A stretch of DNA of 64,000 nt from SIG351 sp045627045. GTDB taxonomy: Bacteria; Bacillota; Clostridia; HGM11327. The DNA is taken from the NCBI GenBank assembly GCA_045627045.1, contig JAZQMY010000033.1, forward strand, positions 1 through 64,000, in the 5' to 3' direction. The notes below the pieces were generated by a model that saw nothing but the letters and a program-made list of their open reading frames with translations, made no database searches and was not told the DNA's origin. Positions 33,627 to 42,102 of this stretch are shown here, piece by piece; the first letter of the stretch is position 1, and the number at the start of each line of letters is the position of its first letter. The position numbers and the translations under genes are program-made.

Positions 33627-35033
33627 TTACTTTATCCTTGTTGCTCTGAGAATTTTTGTTCTGCTGTCGTGACCGCCGTCGCCTCCGACTGTAACAGTCA
33701 GTATGTCGTTTTCGGCAGTGATATCGAGAGTATCTCTGTTTACGGTGTTATGCTCACGGATGAATACGGATATTCCGTTTTTACCGTTGTCGTAGGCACA
33801 GCAGGATGCGCCGAAAAGCTCAGGTATATGTGCATCCATAATATCGAGAAGCTTGGGCCTGATCCATTCGCCACGAAGCTCGCTTCTTATCCATTTTCCG
33901 TGTCCGCCTTTTAATGTCATTGCTTCTCTTCCGTTCTTAACAAAAATGACATCCGTTTCATCGTCTCTGATCCTTATATGAACGGAAGTGAAGCCCATAA
34001 TGTTTTCTTCGCATTTCCAGCTTGTGCAGTCAAGGAGGGAAGAAGGCTTGTTTCCTTCGGGAACTTTCTTTGAAATGTCCGAAAGCGTTTCCTGATCATC
34101 TCCTTCTATTGAATGGAAAAGCTCAAGCACGTCATTGATTTCTCTCTGCATATCGCCTACCATTGCCTGAACGGCAATGACTCCGTTATATTCAGGCAGA
34201 ATAATGCAGAGCTGACCGCAGGCACCGTCGCCTCTGTAGCCTGCATCGGCGCATTTCCAAAACTGATAACCGTAGCCTGCACACCAATCCTTTGAACCGT
34301 TGCCGGAGTTGTCAGAATGAGGCGTGGATGCCAGCTCGACCCACTTTTCGGAAAGGATCCTCTTTCCGTTGAAAACGCCCTTGTTGAGATAGAGAAGACC
34401 GAGCTTTGCTATATCGTCGGATGATGCCTGAATACCGATTCCGCCTTCATTTATTCCCGAATAGACCGTATTGAATATCATGTTTTCCATATCCATAGGT
34501 GTGAAGAAATACGTCTGAAGCCAGTCCATTGCGTTCATTCCGGTGACCTTATTAATTGCGGCGGAAACGAGGCACGAACAGCCTGTGTTATATGCAAAAT
34601 GTGTTCCGGGTTCATAAGGGAATGGCTGAGAAAAGAATTCCTTTACGGGATCATCACTTCTGAACATCCACGGCATAACGCATCTTTCATGTCCGCTGTT
34701 CATAGAGAGAACGTGAGAAAACGTTACTTTTTCAAGATTCGGATCGTATTTCTCAGGCAGTGATTCGGGAAAGAGATCAATTATTTTGTCATCAGGGCTG
34801 ATAAGCCCTCTGTCATAAGCTAGACCGAATGCTGTCGATACGAATGATTTTGAGAGCGAATAAAGCTCTTTTTTGTCCTCACAGGAATACGGATCGGGTG
34901 CTATCCTCAAAAGGCACTTCCCGTCTTTCCATATCTGGAGAGTATGAATATCAACGTCGTTATTGTTTTCCTTTTCAAAATATCTGTTGACAGCAGACAC
35001 GCTGACTGTCTTATCAATGAATGTATCTCCCAT
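33627..35033 (-). CDS. Beta-lactamase-fold serine hydrolase (class C/esterase type)
   Basis: Enzyme of 468 residues without signal peptide, so cytoplasmic. The nucleophile motif SxxK is Ser59-Leu-Ser-Lys62 (ELYSLSKSFVS), the Tyr motif is YNTG near 148, and GDGACGQ near 270 stands where the KTG/HxG motif belongs. A C-terminal beta-rich extension of about 150 residues follows the catalytic domain. Such proteins are usually esterases or peptidases rather than antibiotic-resistance enzymes. It lies 17 bp after a GH38 gene in the same operon, so a de-esterifying (for example deacetylating) role on the glycan is a reasonable guess. Confidence 0.8.
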   Translation of the reverse strand: MGDTFIDKTVSVSAVNRYFEKENNNDVDIHTLQIWKDGKCLLRIAPDPYSCEDKKELYSLSKSFVSTAFGLAYDRGLISPDDKIIDLFPESLPEKYDPNLEKVTFSHVLSMNSGHERCVMPWMFRSDDPVKEFFSQPFPYEPGTHFAYNTGCSCLVSAAINKVTGMNAMDWLQTYFFTPMDMENMIFNTVYSGINEGGIGIQASSDDIAKLGLLYLNKGVFNGKRILSEKWVELASTPHSDNSGNGSKDWCAGYGYQFWKCADAGYRGDGACGQLCIILPEYNGVIAVQAMVGDMQREINDVLELFHSIEGDDQETLSDISKKVPEGNKPSSLLDCTSWKCEENIMGFTSVHIRIRDDETDVIFVKNGREAMTLKGGHGKWIRSELRGEWIRPKLLDIMDAHIPELFGASCCAYDNGKNGISVFIREHNTVNRDTLDITAENDILTVTVGGDGGHDSRTKILRATRIK

Positions 35034-35050
35034 TTTCTTTTCCTTTCATG

Positions 35051-37582
35051 TTATTCTATTGAAGTTATTGTTTTTATTTCGTATGGTCTGAATATGAATT
35101 CTTGTTCTGCTTTGCACTGTTCTTCGGGTTTTTCCGACAGTGGGTCTGTTTCGGTAAAAGCGCCGTTTACAGAGAGTACCGCATTTCTGCCGTAGGGCTC
35201 GTATGCTCTCATCTGAATTCTGCCTTCGTTTGTGCGGCGGATAGACGTTATGACGGAATCTGAAACGCCTGCCTCTGCCGGAGCGAAGCTTTCGGCTCCG
35301 TTTACAGGTGAACCTGAAGCACATGGCATGAGGTGGTTGTAAAGGCGTGCCTTACGAACGAGATCACCTGAATAATCATCCGTTCCGGGGAATGAAGCGA
35401 TCATATAGGAGAACTCATGGTGACCTTCATCTCTTGCTCCGTCAAACCAGCAGCCGCCGTGCTTGTCCTGAGTAGGAGAACGTAGGAGACTGAGTCTGAT
35501 TCCGTCGTTGTTAACGATGTAGCCCGGAGTTCCCTTGTTGAAGAGAGCAACGGTGTAGTTATCCTTTTTATTTCTGCAAGCGGCAAAGCCGATAGCAGGA
35601 TATGAGTCGGCAATGCTCATTGCATCGTACTGAACATCGACAGGGCCTCTTTCAAGTGTACCGAAAGGAATTTCGTAAAGTGCTTTTCCTTCGGTGTTGA
35701 ATCTTAACGGGAAGTCTGCATAAATGTGGCAGTTTTCGCCCTTCCAGTTTATTGAAGCGGTGTAGAATACGCCCTTGACACCTTTATAAAGTTTGGCAGT
35801 GACGGAGTATTCAAGCTCCTTTGCACCGTGCTTTTCGTTTGAATAGCTTCCGGAGTAGGTGATCTGTGACATATTTTCGGAATGCAATGCTTCTGTTCTG
35901 CTTCCCGTGAGGCTGATGAAAGCTGTTTCGGGATCGAACTTTGCCCAGGGATCGCCGATTTCATCTGTGAGCATGAGAAGTCCTGCGCCTGTGATGTATT
36001 TGCCGAGCGCTTTATCGAAAATGCCTTCTCTTCCAACACGGTAGAATTCGTTCTCGATGCGTGAGGTGAAGCCGTCAGACGCTGAAGAATCGGATTCCTT
36101 TTTGAATGTTCTGTATGTAAAATGCTTTGAAGAATAGGCCTTGATACTGCCTGTGAACGTTACGTCAAGCAATGCACCTCTTGCACGTTCGATGCGTTTT
36201 ACTTCCGCAACAGGAAGAACGTTTCCGTTGCTGTCGATTATTTCAGCATAGTCCGAATCATCCTGGACAGTGATCTTTGCCTTGAGCGGATAAGCTTCGA
36301 CATCGGTGTCTGTAAGATTGAAGAGCGTAAAGCCTTCATTTCCACTTGTGAGCGCTTTTACTGCTTCACGAATAAGTCTTCCGGCACCGTTGGTAAGCTC
36401 TCTTGAAAGCGTTCTGAGCTCCTCGTAGGCACCGTCACTGTGTGAACCTGTTATGCAGTCATGGAACTGGAAAAGCGCCATATCTCTCCATAAATCACGA
36501 AGCTTGAGATAAGGATAGTCTTCTTTAGAAAAAGCTTTTACGGAAAGCGTTTCGGCAGAGAGAAGCAAGTCCTCAATGAGACGGTTGTATTGCTTGATTT
36601 TGATTCTGGATGTGTAGCATCCGCAGAAAACAGGGTTTCCTTCCACACGCTCGTCTATCATATCCGACGGAACATTTCCTTCAAGAAGCATCCTGAGGTC
36701 TTCAGGGAAAATATCGCTTACATATTTGTCATATGAAGCGTACACGGGCTCAAAGCCGTATTTATCAGCCATCTTTTCGTAGATGATCGGGAAATCGTCA
36801 GGGTAGAGGGACTCTTCACCGTTTTCTATCATGAAAAGAGTGTCGGCACCCTTGTTTCTGTTGAAATATTCATCAAGTCTTTTTTCCTGCTCGGGGAAAT
36901 TCGTTTCCTTGCAGAAACGTGAGCTGTCAAGTCCCGTGAAGCCGCAATACTCACATCCGTCTCCGTGACATACTGAGCAAGGAGGAGCGCTGTGACCGAC
37001 AGAACAGAATTCAGCCGTATCCTCAACTCTGTGAATACAGATGAGGCTTGAATCAAGGCCCTTCCAGAAAGGCTTGTGATTTTTGAAAACACGGGAATAA
37101 TTGTTTATATTCGTCATTCCGAACTGTCTGAAGATCTGCGGAAGCTGTGCTGAAAGTCCGAAGATATCACAGCATTGAGCCGTTTTCGGAGCTGCTCCGA
37201 ATTCATCACGGTAATATGAGAGACCGTAGTAAAGGTTTCTGTAAATGGATTCTCCTGCTACCATATTAGTATCAATGAGAGATTCTCCGCCGCCCTCAAG
37301 CGCAAATGTGCCTTCCTCGACGACCTTTCTGACTTTCTTCAGTTTGTCCGGATTTCTTTCAAGATAATGGCGAATCTGTGCGGCTGACTCTGCAGAGCCG
37401 GGATAACCGTATCTGTCTGAAAGATCGATCATCTGATCGAATATGAGATCCTCAATATCCGAATACGGACGGATTATGTTGCCCTCGGCAGTGAAGTGTC
37501 CGTAGAAACGTCTGCGCCACACAAGATCCATGTGCCGCATCATGAGAGGATATACTTTTTTATGCTTTTTGTTTTCTGACAT
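35051..37582 (-). CDS. GH38-family alpha-mannosidase with a cysteine-knuckle insertion
   Basis: Cytoplasmic glycosidase of about 843 residues. The zinc site begins with HMDLVWRRR (His17, Asp19). The nucleophile is expected at Asp139 in CCDIFGLSAQLPQ, and FHDCITGSHSDGAYEE matches the conserved GH38 helical block. Large C-terminal beta domains follow. Unusual is a CxxC-x4-CxxC knuckle at 202-213 (CSVCHGDGCEYC), flanked by Cys193 and Cys224, inserted after the nucleophile region. The ATG at 37582 is chosen for AGGAGA 7 bases upstream. First gene of an operon with the serine hydrolase. Substrate: alpha-mannosides, linkage unknown. Confidence 0.85.
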   Translation of the reverse strand: MSENKKHKKVYPLMMRHMDLVWRRRFYGHFTAEGNIIRPYSDIEDLIFDQMIDLSDRYGYPGSAESAAQIRHYLERNPDKLKKVRKVVEEGTFALEGGGESLIDTNMVAGESIYRNLYYGLSYYRDEFGAAPKTAQCCDIFGLSAQLPQIFRQFGMTNINNYSRVFKNHKPFWKGLDSSLICIHRVEDTAEFCSVGHSAPPCSVCHGDGCEYCGFTGLDSSRFCKETNFPEQEKRLDEYFNRNKGADTLFMIENGEESLYPDDFPIIYEKMADKYGFEPVYASYDKYVSDIFPEDLRMLLEGNVPSDMIDERVEGNPVFCGCYTSRIKIKQYNRLIEDLLLSAETLSVKAFSKEDYPYLKLRDLWRDMALFQFHDCITGSHSDGAYEELRTLSRELTNGAGRLIREAVKALTSGNEGFTLFNLTDTDVEAYPLKAKITVQDDSDYAEIIDSNGNVLPVAEVKRIERARGALLDVTFTGSIKAYSSKHFTYRTFKKESDSSASDGFTSRIENEFYRVGREGIFDKALGKYITGAGLLMLTDEIGDPWAKFDPETAFISLTGSRTEALHSENMSQITYSGSYSNEKHGAKELEYSVTAKLYKGVKGVFYTASINWKGENCHIYADFPLRFNTEGKALYEIPFGTLERGPVDVQYDAMSIADSYPAIGFAACRNKKDNYTVALFNKGTPGYIVNNDGIRLSLLRSPTQDKHGGCWFDGARDEGHHEFSYMIASFPGTDDYSGDLVRKARLYNHLMPCASGSPVNGAESFAPAEAGVSDSVITSIRRTNEGRIQMRAYEPYGRNAVLSVNGAFTETDPLSEKPEEQCKAEQEFIFRPYEIKTITSIE

Positions 37583-37616
37583 ATGCTCGTCTCCTGAAAA
37601 AAATATAATATGCATA

Positions 37617-37645
37617 ATGATAATATAAAAAGGGCATTTTGTCAA
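37617..37645 (-). promoter_or_regulatory. Promoter of the GH38 operon
   Basis: On the minus strand TTGACA (37645-37640), 17 bp, TATCAT (37622-37617). Confidence 0.75.
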
Positions 37646-37674
37646 GCGACATAATAAAAACGTTTACATAAAAG

Positions 37675-37703
37675 TTGACAAAATATCTTTGGTGAAGTAT
37701 AAT
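37675..37703 (+). promoter_or_regulatory. Promoter of the divergent GH-like gene
   Basis: TTGACA (37675-37680), 17 bp, TATAAT (37698-37703). It is back to back with the GH38 promoter, 30 bp apart. Confidence 0.88.
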
Positions 37704-37733
37704 TAAATATCATATTCAGAGGAGATAACGGTT

Positions 37734-39611
37734 ATGTATGGAATTTCAGTTCCCGTGATGGTTGAAAATGTTATCAGATACGGCAAAGAAAAGACGCTTG
37801 ATGAATTGAGACGCTTTGATGCTTCACGTGTATTCCTTGCTCTGGGAACATACAGGAGCAATCCCGAAGAGCAAAGGCAGGATATGGAGAACCTTCGCCT
37901 GCTCAGCGATTTTTTCCGGGAAAACGGACTTGAAACGGGAGCATGGATATGGACGTTCATGTGCAACACAAGGGAGATGGGTTTTTCTCCTATGGTGGGA
38001 ATTGACGGTAACAGATTTGAAAGCTACGCCTGCCCTGACGATACTGTTTTTTCGGATTTTGCTTATGATTATTTAAGAGAAATTGCGAAGACCGGCGTGG
38101 ACATCATTATGTATGACGATGATTTCAGATACGGCTTTCTCGGCTCTTCGCCTGCTTGCCTCTGCGAAAAGCACATTGAGAGAATAAACAGAATAACGGG
38201 TGAACCCAAAACAAGGGAAGCGCTCAGAAAATATATTGAAACAGGCTCAAAGAATAAATTCAGGGATGCCTATCTTCAGGCAAATGGAGAAGCTTTTGCG
38301 GATTTTGCAAGGAAAATGAGAAGCGCCGTTGACTCTGTCGATCCTGAAATACGTCTCGGAATGTGCTCCTGCCTGACTTCGTGGGATATTGACGGAATTA
38401 CACCTGACAAGCTCTCGAAGATCCTTGCAGGAAATACAAAGCCGTTTGTCAGACTTATAGGCGCACCGTACTGGGCTGTGAACAGAGCCTTCGGAGGAAT
38501 GAGACTGAATGATGTGATCGAGCTTGAAAGAATGGAAAGCTCATGGACAAGAAACGCTGAAACGGAAATATTATCGGAGGGCGATGCCTATCCGAGACCG
38601 AGAACTGCTTGCCCGTCTTCATTCGTGGAAGGCTTTGATACGGCGCTGAGGGCATCGGGCTGTACTGACGGAATACTGAAATACGGAATAGATTATAATT
38701 CGGCTTTGGGATATGAGACAGGCTATGCACTCCATCACGAGCACAACAGGAAGCTTTACGGAGAAATTGACGAATTATTCAGGAACACGACGCCGTGTGG
38801 GGTAAGAATATACGAATTCCCACAGAAGCTCTCTTTGATGGAAGTACCGACGGAAACCGTCAGGAGCGTTAATATTCAGGAACTTTTTTATTCGCCTGCT
38901 TCAAGGTTGCTTTCACATAACGGAATTCCGTCTGTTTACTCCGGAGAGGGCACATTCGGGGTATGCTTCGGCGAGAACGCAAGACAAATCAGTGACGAAG
39001 CGCTTTCGCACGGAATGATAATTGATACTCCTGCGGCGGAAATACTTATGTCAAGGGGATATGATGTCGGAATAAGAAAAATAAACGGCATAAGAAATGT
39101 TACGTCGGAAACTTTTGAGGAAGACGGAAACAGGATAGTTTTTGATGCCGTGAATGCTTATGATATCGAAACTGATGAGAAAGCTATTATTTTAAGCAGG
39201 GCATCTGATAGCGGAATTCCAATCTCATTCAGATATGAGGACGGAGAAGGCAGAAGATTTCTTGTTCTGAACATTGATCCAAGGCTTTACTCGAGAAATG
39301 ACGGGATACTGAAGCACTATGCAAGAGGTCTTCAGACAGAGAAAAATGCATTATGGCTTTCAGGTAGGAAAATACCTGCGACCTGCACATGCCATCCGTC
39401 GCTTTATCTCCAATCAGCCGGAAACAACGGAAGGCTTGCGGTCGGAATATGGAATTACTATGAGGATCCCGTATTCAGCCCGGTCGTATCGCTTGGAGAG
39501 GAATATTCCTCGGCAGTTTTTTATAACTGCACGGGCAAACTTGAAGGGGATAAGGTTATTCTTTCCGATATTGCTCCTTATGGCTTTGCCGGAGTTGAAG
39601 TAATAAAATAA
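37734..39611 (+). CDS. Putative glycoside hydrolase with GH42-like barrel, family not recognised
   Basis: Cytoplasmic protein of 625 residues. The first 400 residues look like a TIM barrel with an N-terminal strand ISVPVMVENV, GAWIWTFMCNTREMG near 70, VDIIMYDDDFRYGF near 120 and RLGMCSCLTSWDIDG near 200. A second domain with a class-I-amidotransferase-like SRGYDVGIRKING stretch and a C-terminal sandwich follow, a plan shared with GH42-type beta-galactosidases. Acidic residues in YDDDF could be catalytic, but I cannot name a family. GAGGAG precedes ATG 37734. Divergent from the GH38 operon, so possibly acting on the same oligosaccharide. Confidence 0.6.
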   Translation: MYGISVPVMVENVIRYGKEKTLDELRRFDASRVFLALGTYRSNPEEQRQDMENLRLLSDFFRENGLETGAWIWTFMCNTREMGFSPMVGIDGNRFESYACPDDTVFSDFAYDYLREIAKTGVDIIMYDDDFRYGFLGSSPACLCEKHIERINRITGEPKTREALRKYIETGSKNKFRDAYLQANGEAFADFARKMRSAVDSVDPEIRLGMCSCLTSWDIDGITPDKLSKILAGNTKPFVRLIGAPYWAVNRAFGGMRLNDVIELERMESSWTRNAETEILSEGDAYPRPRTACPSSFVEGFDTALRASGCTDGILKYGIDYNSALGYETGYALHHEHNRKLYGEIDELFRNTTPCGVRIYEFPQKLSLMEVPTETVRSVNIQELFYSPASRLLSHNGIPSVYSGEGTFGVCFGENARQISDEALSHGMIIDTPAAEILMSRGYDVGIRKINGIRNVTSETFEEDGNRIVFDAVNAYDIETDEKAIILSRASDSGIPISFRYEDGEGRRFLVLNIDPRLYSRNDGILKHYARGLQTEKNALWLSGRKIPATCTCHPSLYLQSAGNNGRLAVGIWNYYEDPVFSPVVSLGEEYSSAVFYNCTGKLEGDKVILSDIAPYGFAGVEVIK

Positions 39612-39652
39612 CCGGAAAAAATAGAGCGGCAGTAAGCCTTTTCTGACACTTA

Positions 39653-39707
39653 AAAAAAGAAGCCTGCGGAAGATGCCTCAAGGACATCCTCTGCGGGCTG
39701 AATTTTT
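39653..39707. terminator. Terminator between converging genes
   Basis: agcctgcggaagatg (39661-39675) pairs imperfectly with catcctctgcgggct (39685-39699), with A7 before and T5 after. Confidence 0.7.
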
Positions 39708-39735
39708 ACCGTGATTAAAAGATTTGCAGGCTTTA

Positions 39736-41871
39736 TCAGTATCTTCCCATTTTTTCAAAGGGCAGATTCTCAAATGCAGGAAGCTGATCAAATATTACGG
39801 AATCCTCTCTGAAATTGTAATTTCCGCCCTCTCTGTCGACAAAGCCCGGATTATCGGTAATGTCAAGCTCGACATTGTTTCCGAAGATGCTGAACTGTCT
39901 GACTTTTTCCATTACAAGAGGCTTCAGTATGCTTATGTAAACATTGCCTGTTACTCTGCTGTTTGCAGGGACCGGTGGAAAATTCGGGTTATCGTAGTCG
40001 GGTTCTTCGGTTACACGCGCAAGCGCCGGAAACTTATTTGCCCACTTTTCGCTCTTGTATGGCACGCTCTTGAGATTATTCCAAATGCCGCTGTTTGTGT
40101 TTGCACCGAAATCCTTTTCCCATTCACAGCCTCGCTGATCGTAGAGGATAGGATATCCACCGCAGTTGAGCACGATATTGTTGTAATTGAGATGGTCTCT
40201 GCCTCCGCCGATTATAAATCCGTGTCCGCCGGCATTGATGATGATATTTCCGTAGCCTGTCTGACCGCCGAGCATATCGTCCCAATAAATTCCGTTTGAA
40301 CCGAACTTTTCGTTTCCTATGTTGCAAAAACAGTTATACCGGAGCACACACCCTTGCGAATCCCAGTGGAAGCCGGAATATGTGGTGCCCATATCGCCGG
40401 TATTTTGCACGATATCGTGAGCGTAGTTGTACTCAATGAGGTGATCCTGACCGCTGTAATGGATTACAGTGTACGGCGAATTATATATTTCGTTGTGGGA
40501 TATCCTGTTATGAACGCCGACGATGCTGACTGCGTGAACGCCTGATTTATCTACTTCACCATAATCGTGAACGAGGTTGTTGTCGAATACGGCATAGCCG
40601 GGAGTAAGAGAAGGCTTATCGCCTGCAATCATATCGGCGCCGCTCTTTGCAAGATGAGCAAACACACATTCTTTTATCGTGTTACGAATACCTTCAATTA
40701 CTACTGCGGTTTCAAAAATATTGGTAAATTCACACTTATTTACGGTTATCCTGTCACCCTTTGCAAAGATTGCGTTGCTCTTGGAAAGAGAAAAGTTTAT
40801 TCCGTCAATCAGCACATCGTGAGCGTTTTCGATTCTGATGAAGGGCTCGTTGAGAATGGACATTTCCACTTCGGCATCACGGATGTCGCAGTCAGGGTAA
40901 ATATAGAGAATACCGTTCTGATAATCAATATAGTAAAGCCCCGGATCGGTCATTGCCTCGGGCACATTGTAGAATGTGAAGTAACCGCCCTCTGCAAGCC
41001 CCCATGCATCATTCAGCGCAGTGGTAACAGTGCCGTTATTGAGGTCGATCATTTCAATCGGCAGGACAGAACTGCTCCAATCTACGGCAAAATAGCCCTT
41101 TGCCCAGATATCAGAGAAGGATCTCCAGCTTCGGATGACGTTTAACGTATCCCTGTCTATCTCAAACGTTCCGCCGAAGCCCTGATAGTTTTCATTTCCA
41201 GATGAATTCTCTGTTATGATTATTCCGGGGGTGGATGCGTTTGCTCTTTTTGTTTTGACCTTTCCGTCAACGATTTTTCCGATGTTTATGAAGCCTTCAC
41301 GGGGATATACGGGAAGCGAAAGCCGCTTCTTGTTCAGAAAAATTTCGCATTGCTTTCCGTTCCAGAGCCTTGAATCGCCCTGATGCAGAGCTCCTCCTGC
41401 AGCGTAAATCCTGCTCCATTCGTTTTCGGTCAGACCGTATTTCTTCATATCGAGAGAATAAATTCTGCCGAGAGCTTCTTCCGGAAAATTGAACTTTAAG
41501 TTATCTGTTACAGGCTCAAAGTCGCTGCTGCGGAATTTTATTCCGCCTGTGAAGAGGACCTTTCCGTCATTGCGGGCGGTTATTATGGTGTTGCTGTCTT
41601 TTTCTGTCAGCACGATTGATTTTTTTATATCATATACTCCGTCAAGGAGTGAGATTGCCACTTTTCTTTCCGGCTCGGAAATGTGAAGCTTTCTTGCAGC
41701 TTCAAGTGCCTTTTCAAGCGACGGGAAAGGATCTGAGATAGTGCCGCCGGCATTCTCACTGCCTGCTGCCGAAACATAAAAATCACCGGCAATATCCGAT
41801 CTTATGCTTGGCGTGTAGTGGCTGAGGTTTGAAGGCAGTGCCTCAGTTGGATGCCATTTTCTTTCTTCCAT
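39736..41871 (-). CDS. Right-handed beta-helix protein, GH141-like
   Basis: Protein of 711 residues without signal peptide. It opens with a short lead, then DFYVSAAGSENAGGTISDPFPSLEKALEAAR, the characteristic entry to parallel beta-helix glycosidases and lyases. Successive helix rungs follow (VLIDGINFSLSKSNAIF, ITVNKCEFTNI, HNRISHNEIYNSPYTVIHYSGQDHLIEYNYAHD). The layout and GIYWDD segment near 525 suggest GH141 (fucosidase or xylanase activities are known there), but GH120 or a lyase cannot be excluded. GGAGG lies 8 bases before ATG 41871. Transcribed alone. Confidence 0.7.
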   Translation of the reverse strand: MEERKWHPTEALPSNLSHYTPSIRSDIAGDFYVSAAGSENAGGTISDPFPSLEKALEAARKLHISEPERKVAISLLDGVYDIKKSIVLTEKDSNTIITARNDGKVLFTGGIKFRSSDFEPVTDNLKFNFPEEALGRIYSLDMKKYGLTENEWSRIYAAGGALHQGDSRLWNGKQCEIFLNKKRLSLPVYPREGFINIGKIVDGKVKTKRANASTPGIIITENSSGNENYQGFGGTFEIDRDTLNVIRSWRSFSDIWAKGYFAVDWSSSVLPIEMIDLNNGTVTTALNDAWGLAEGGYFTFYNVPEAMTDPGLYYIDYQNGILYIYPDCDIRDAEVEMSILNEPFIRIENAHDVLIDGINFSLSKSNAIFAKGDRITVNKCEFTNIFETAVVIEGIRNTIKECVFAHLAKSGADMIAGDKPSLTPGYAVFDNNLVHDYGEVDKSGVHAVSIVGVHNRISHNEIYNSPYTVIHYSGQDHLIEYNYAHDIVQNTGDMGTTYSGFHWDSQGCVLRYNCFCNIGNEKFGSNGIYWDDMLGGQTGYGNIIINAGGHGFIIGGGRDHLNYNNIVLNCGGYPILYDQRGCEWEKDFGANTNSGIWNNLKSVPYKSEKWANKFPALARVTEEPDYDNPNFPPVPANSRVTGNVYISILKPLVMEKVRQFSIFGNNVELDITDNPGFVDREGGNYNFREDSVIFDQLPAFENLPFEKMGRY

Positions 41872-41909
41872 TTTTATTTCCTCCGATTAAATAAGTTAAT
41901 AACAATTTT

Positions 41910-41938
41910 ATTCTATCACAGTGACTTTGATTTGTCAA
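41910..41938 (-). promoter_or_regulatory. Promoter of the beta-helix gene
   Basis: On the minus strand TTGACA (41938-41933), 17 bp, TAGAAT (41915-41910). Confidence 0.75.
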
Positions 41939-41981
41939 CAGAAAAAGCAGCATCATCAAGGCTATAAGCTAAATTGATGAC

Positions 41982-42025
41982 AAAACCCACCGGAAAGTGA
42001 ATTTCTTTTCCGATGGGCTGTTTTT
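41982..42025. terminator. Hairpin with T run between ade and the beta-helix gene
   Basis: cccaccggaaa (41986-41996) pairs with tttccgatggg (42007-42017). T5 lies to the right and an A-rich stretch to the left. Confidence 0.6.
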
Positions 42026-42055
42026 CGATGTTTTACTGAATGATATTTATAAAAC

Positions 42056-42088
42056 AAACTCCCCGAAAAAACTTTTTTCGGGGTGCTG
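42056..42088 (-). terminator. Terminator of ade
   Basis: Hairpin ccccgaaaaaa / ttttttcgggg at 42061-42083, followed on the minus strand by a T-rich AGTTTGTTTT tract. Confidence 0.7.
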
Positions 42089-42102
42089 TGGATATTTATT
42101 AT

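Noticed and set aside
33627..35033. Beta-lactam resistance gene
   Set aside because: No signal peptide, a GDGACGQ in place of the KTG-type motif, and operon with a mannosidase favour an esterase or peptidase role.
40567..41145. Plus-strand reading frame of 192 codons opposite the beta-helix gene
   Set aside because: No ribosome site or recognisable domain; it mirrors the codon use of the real gene.
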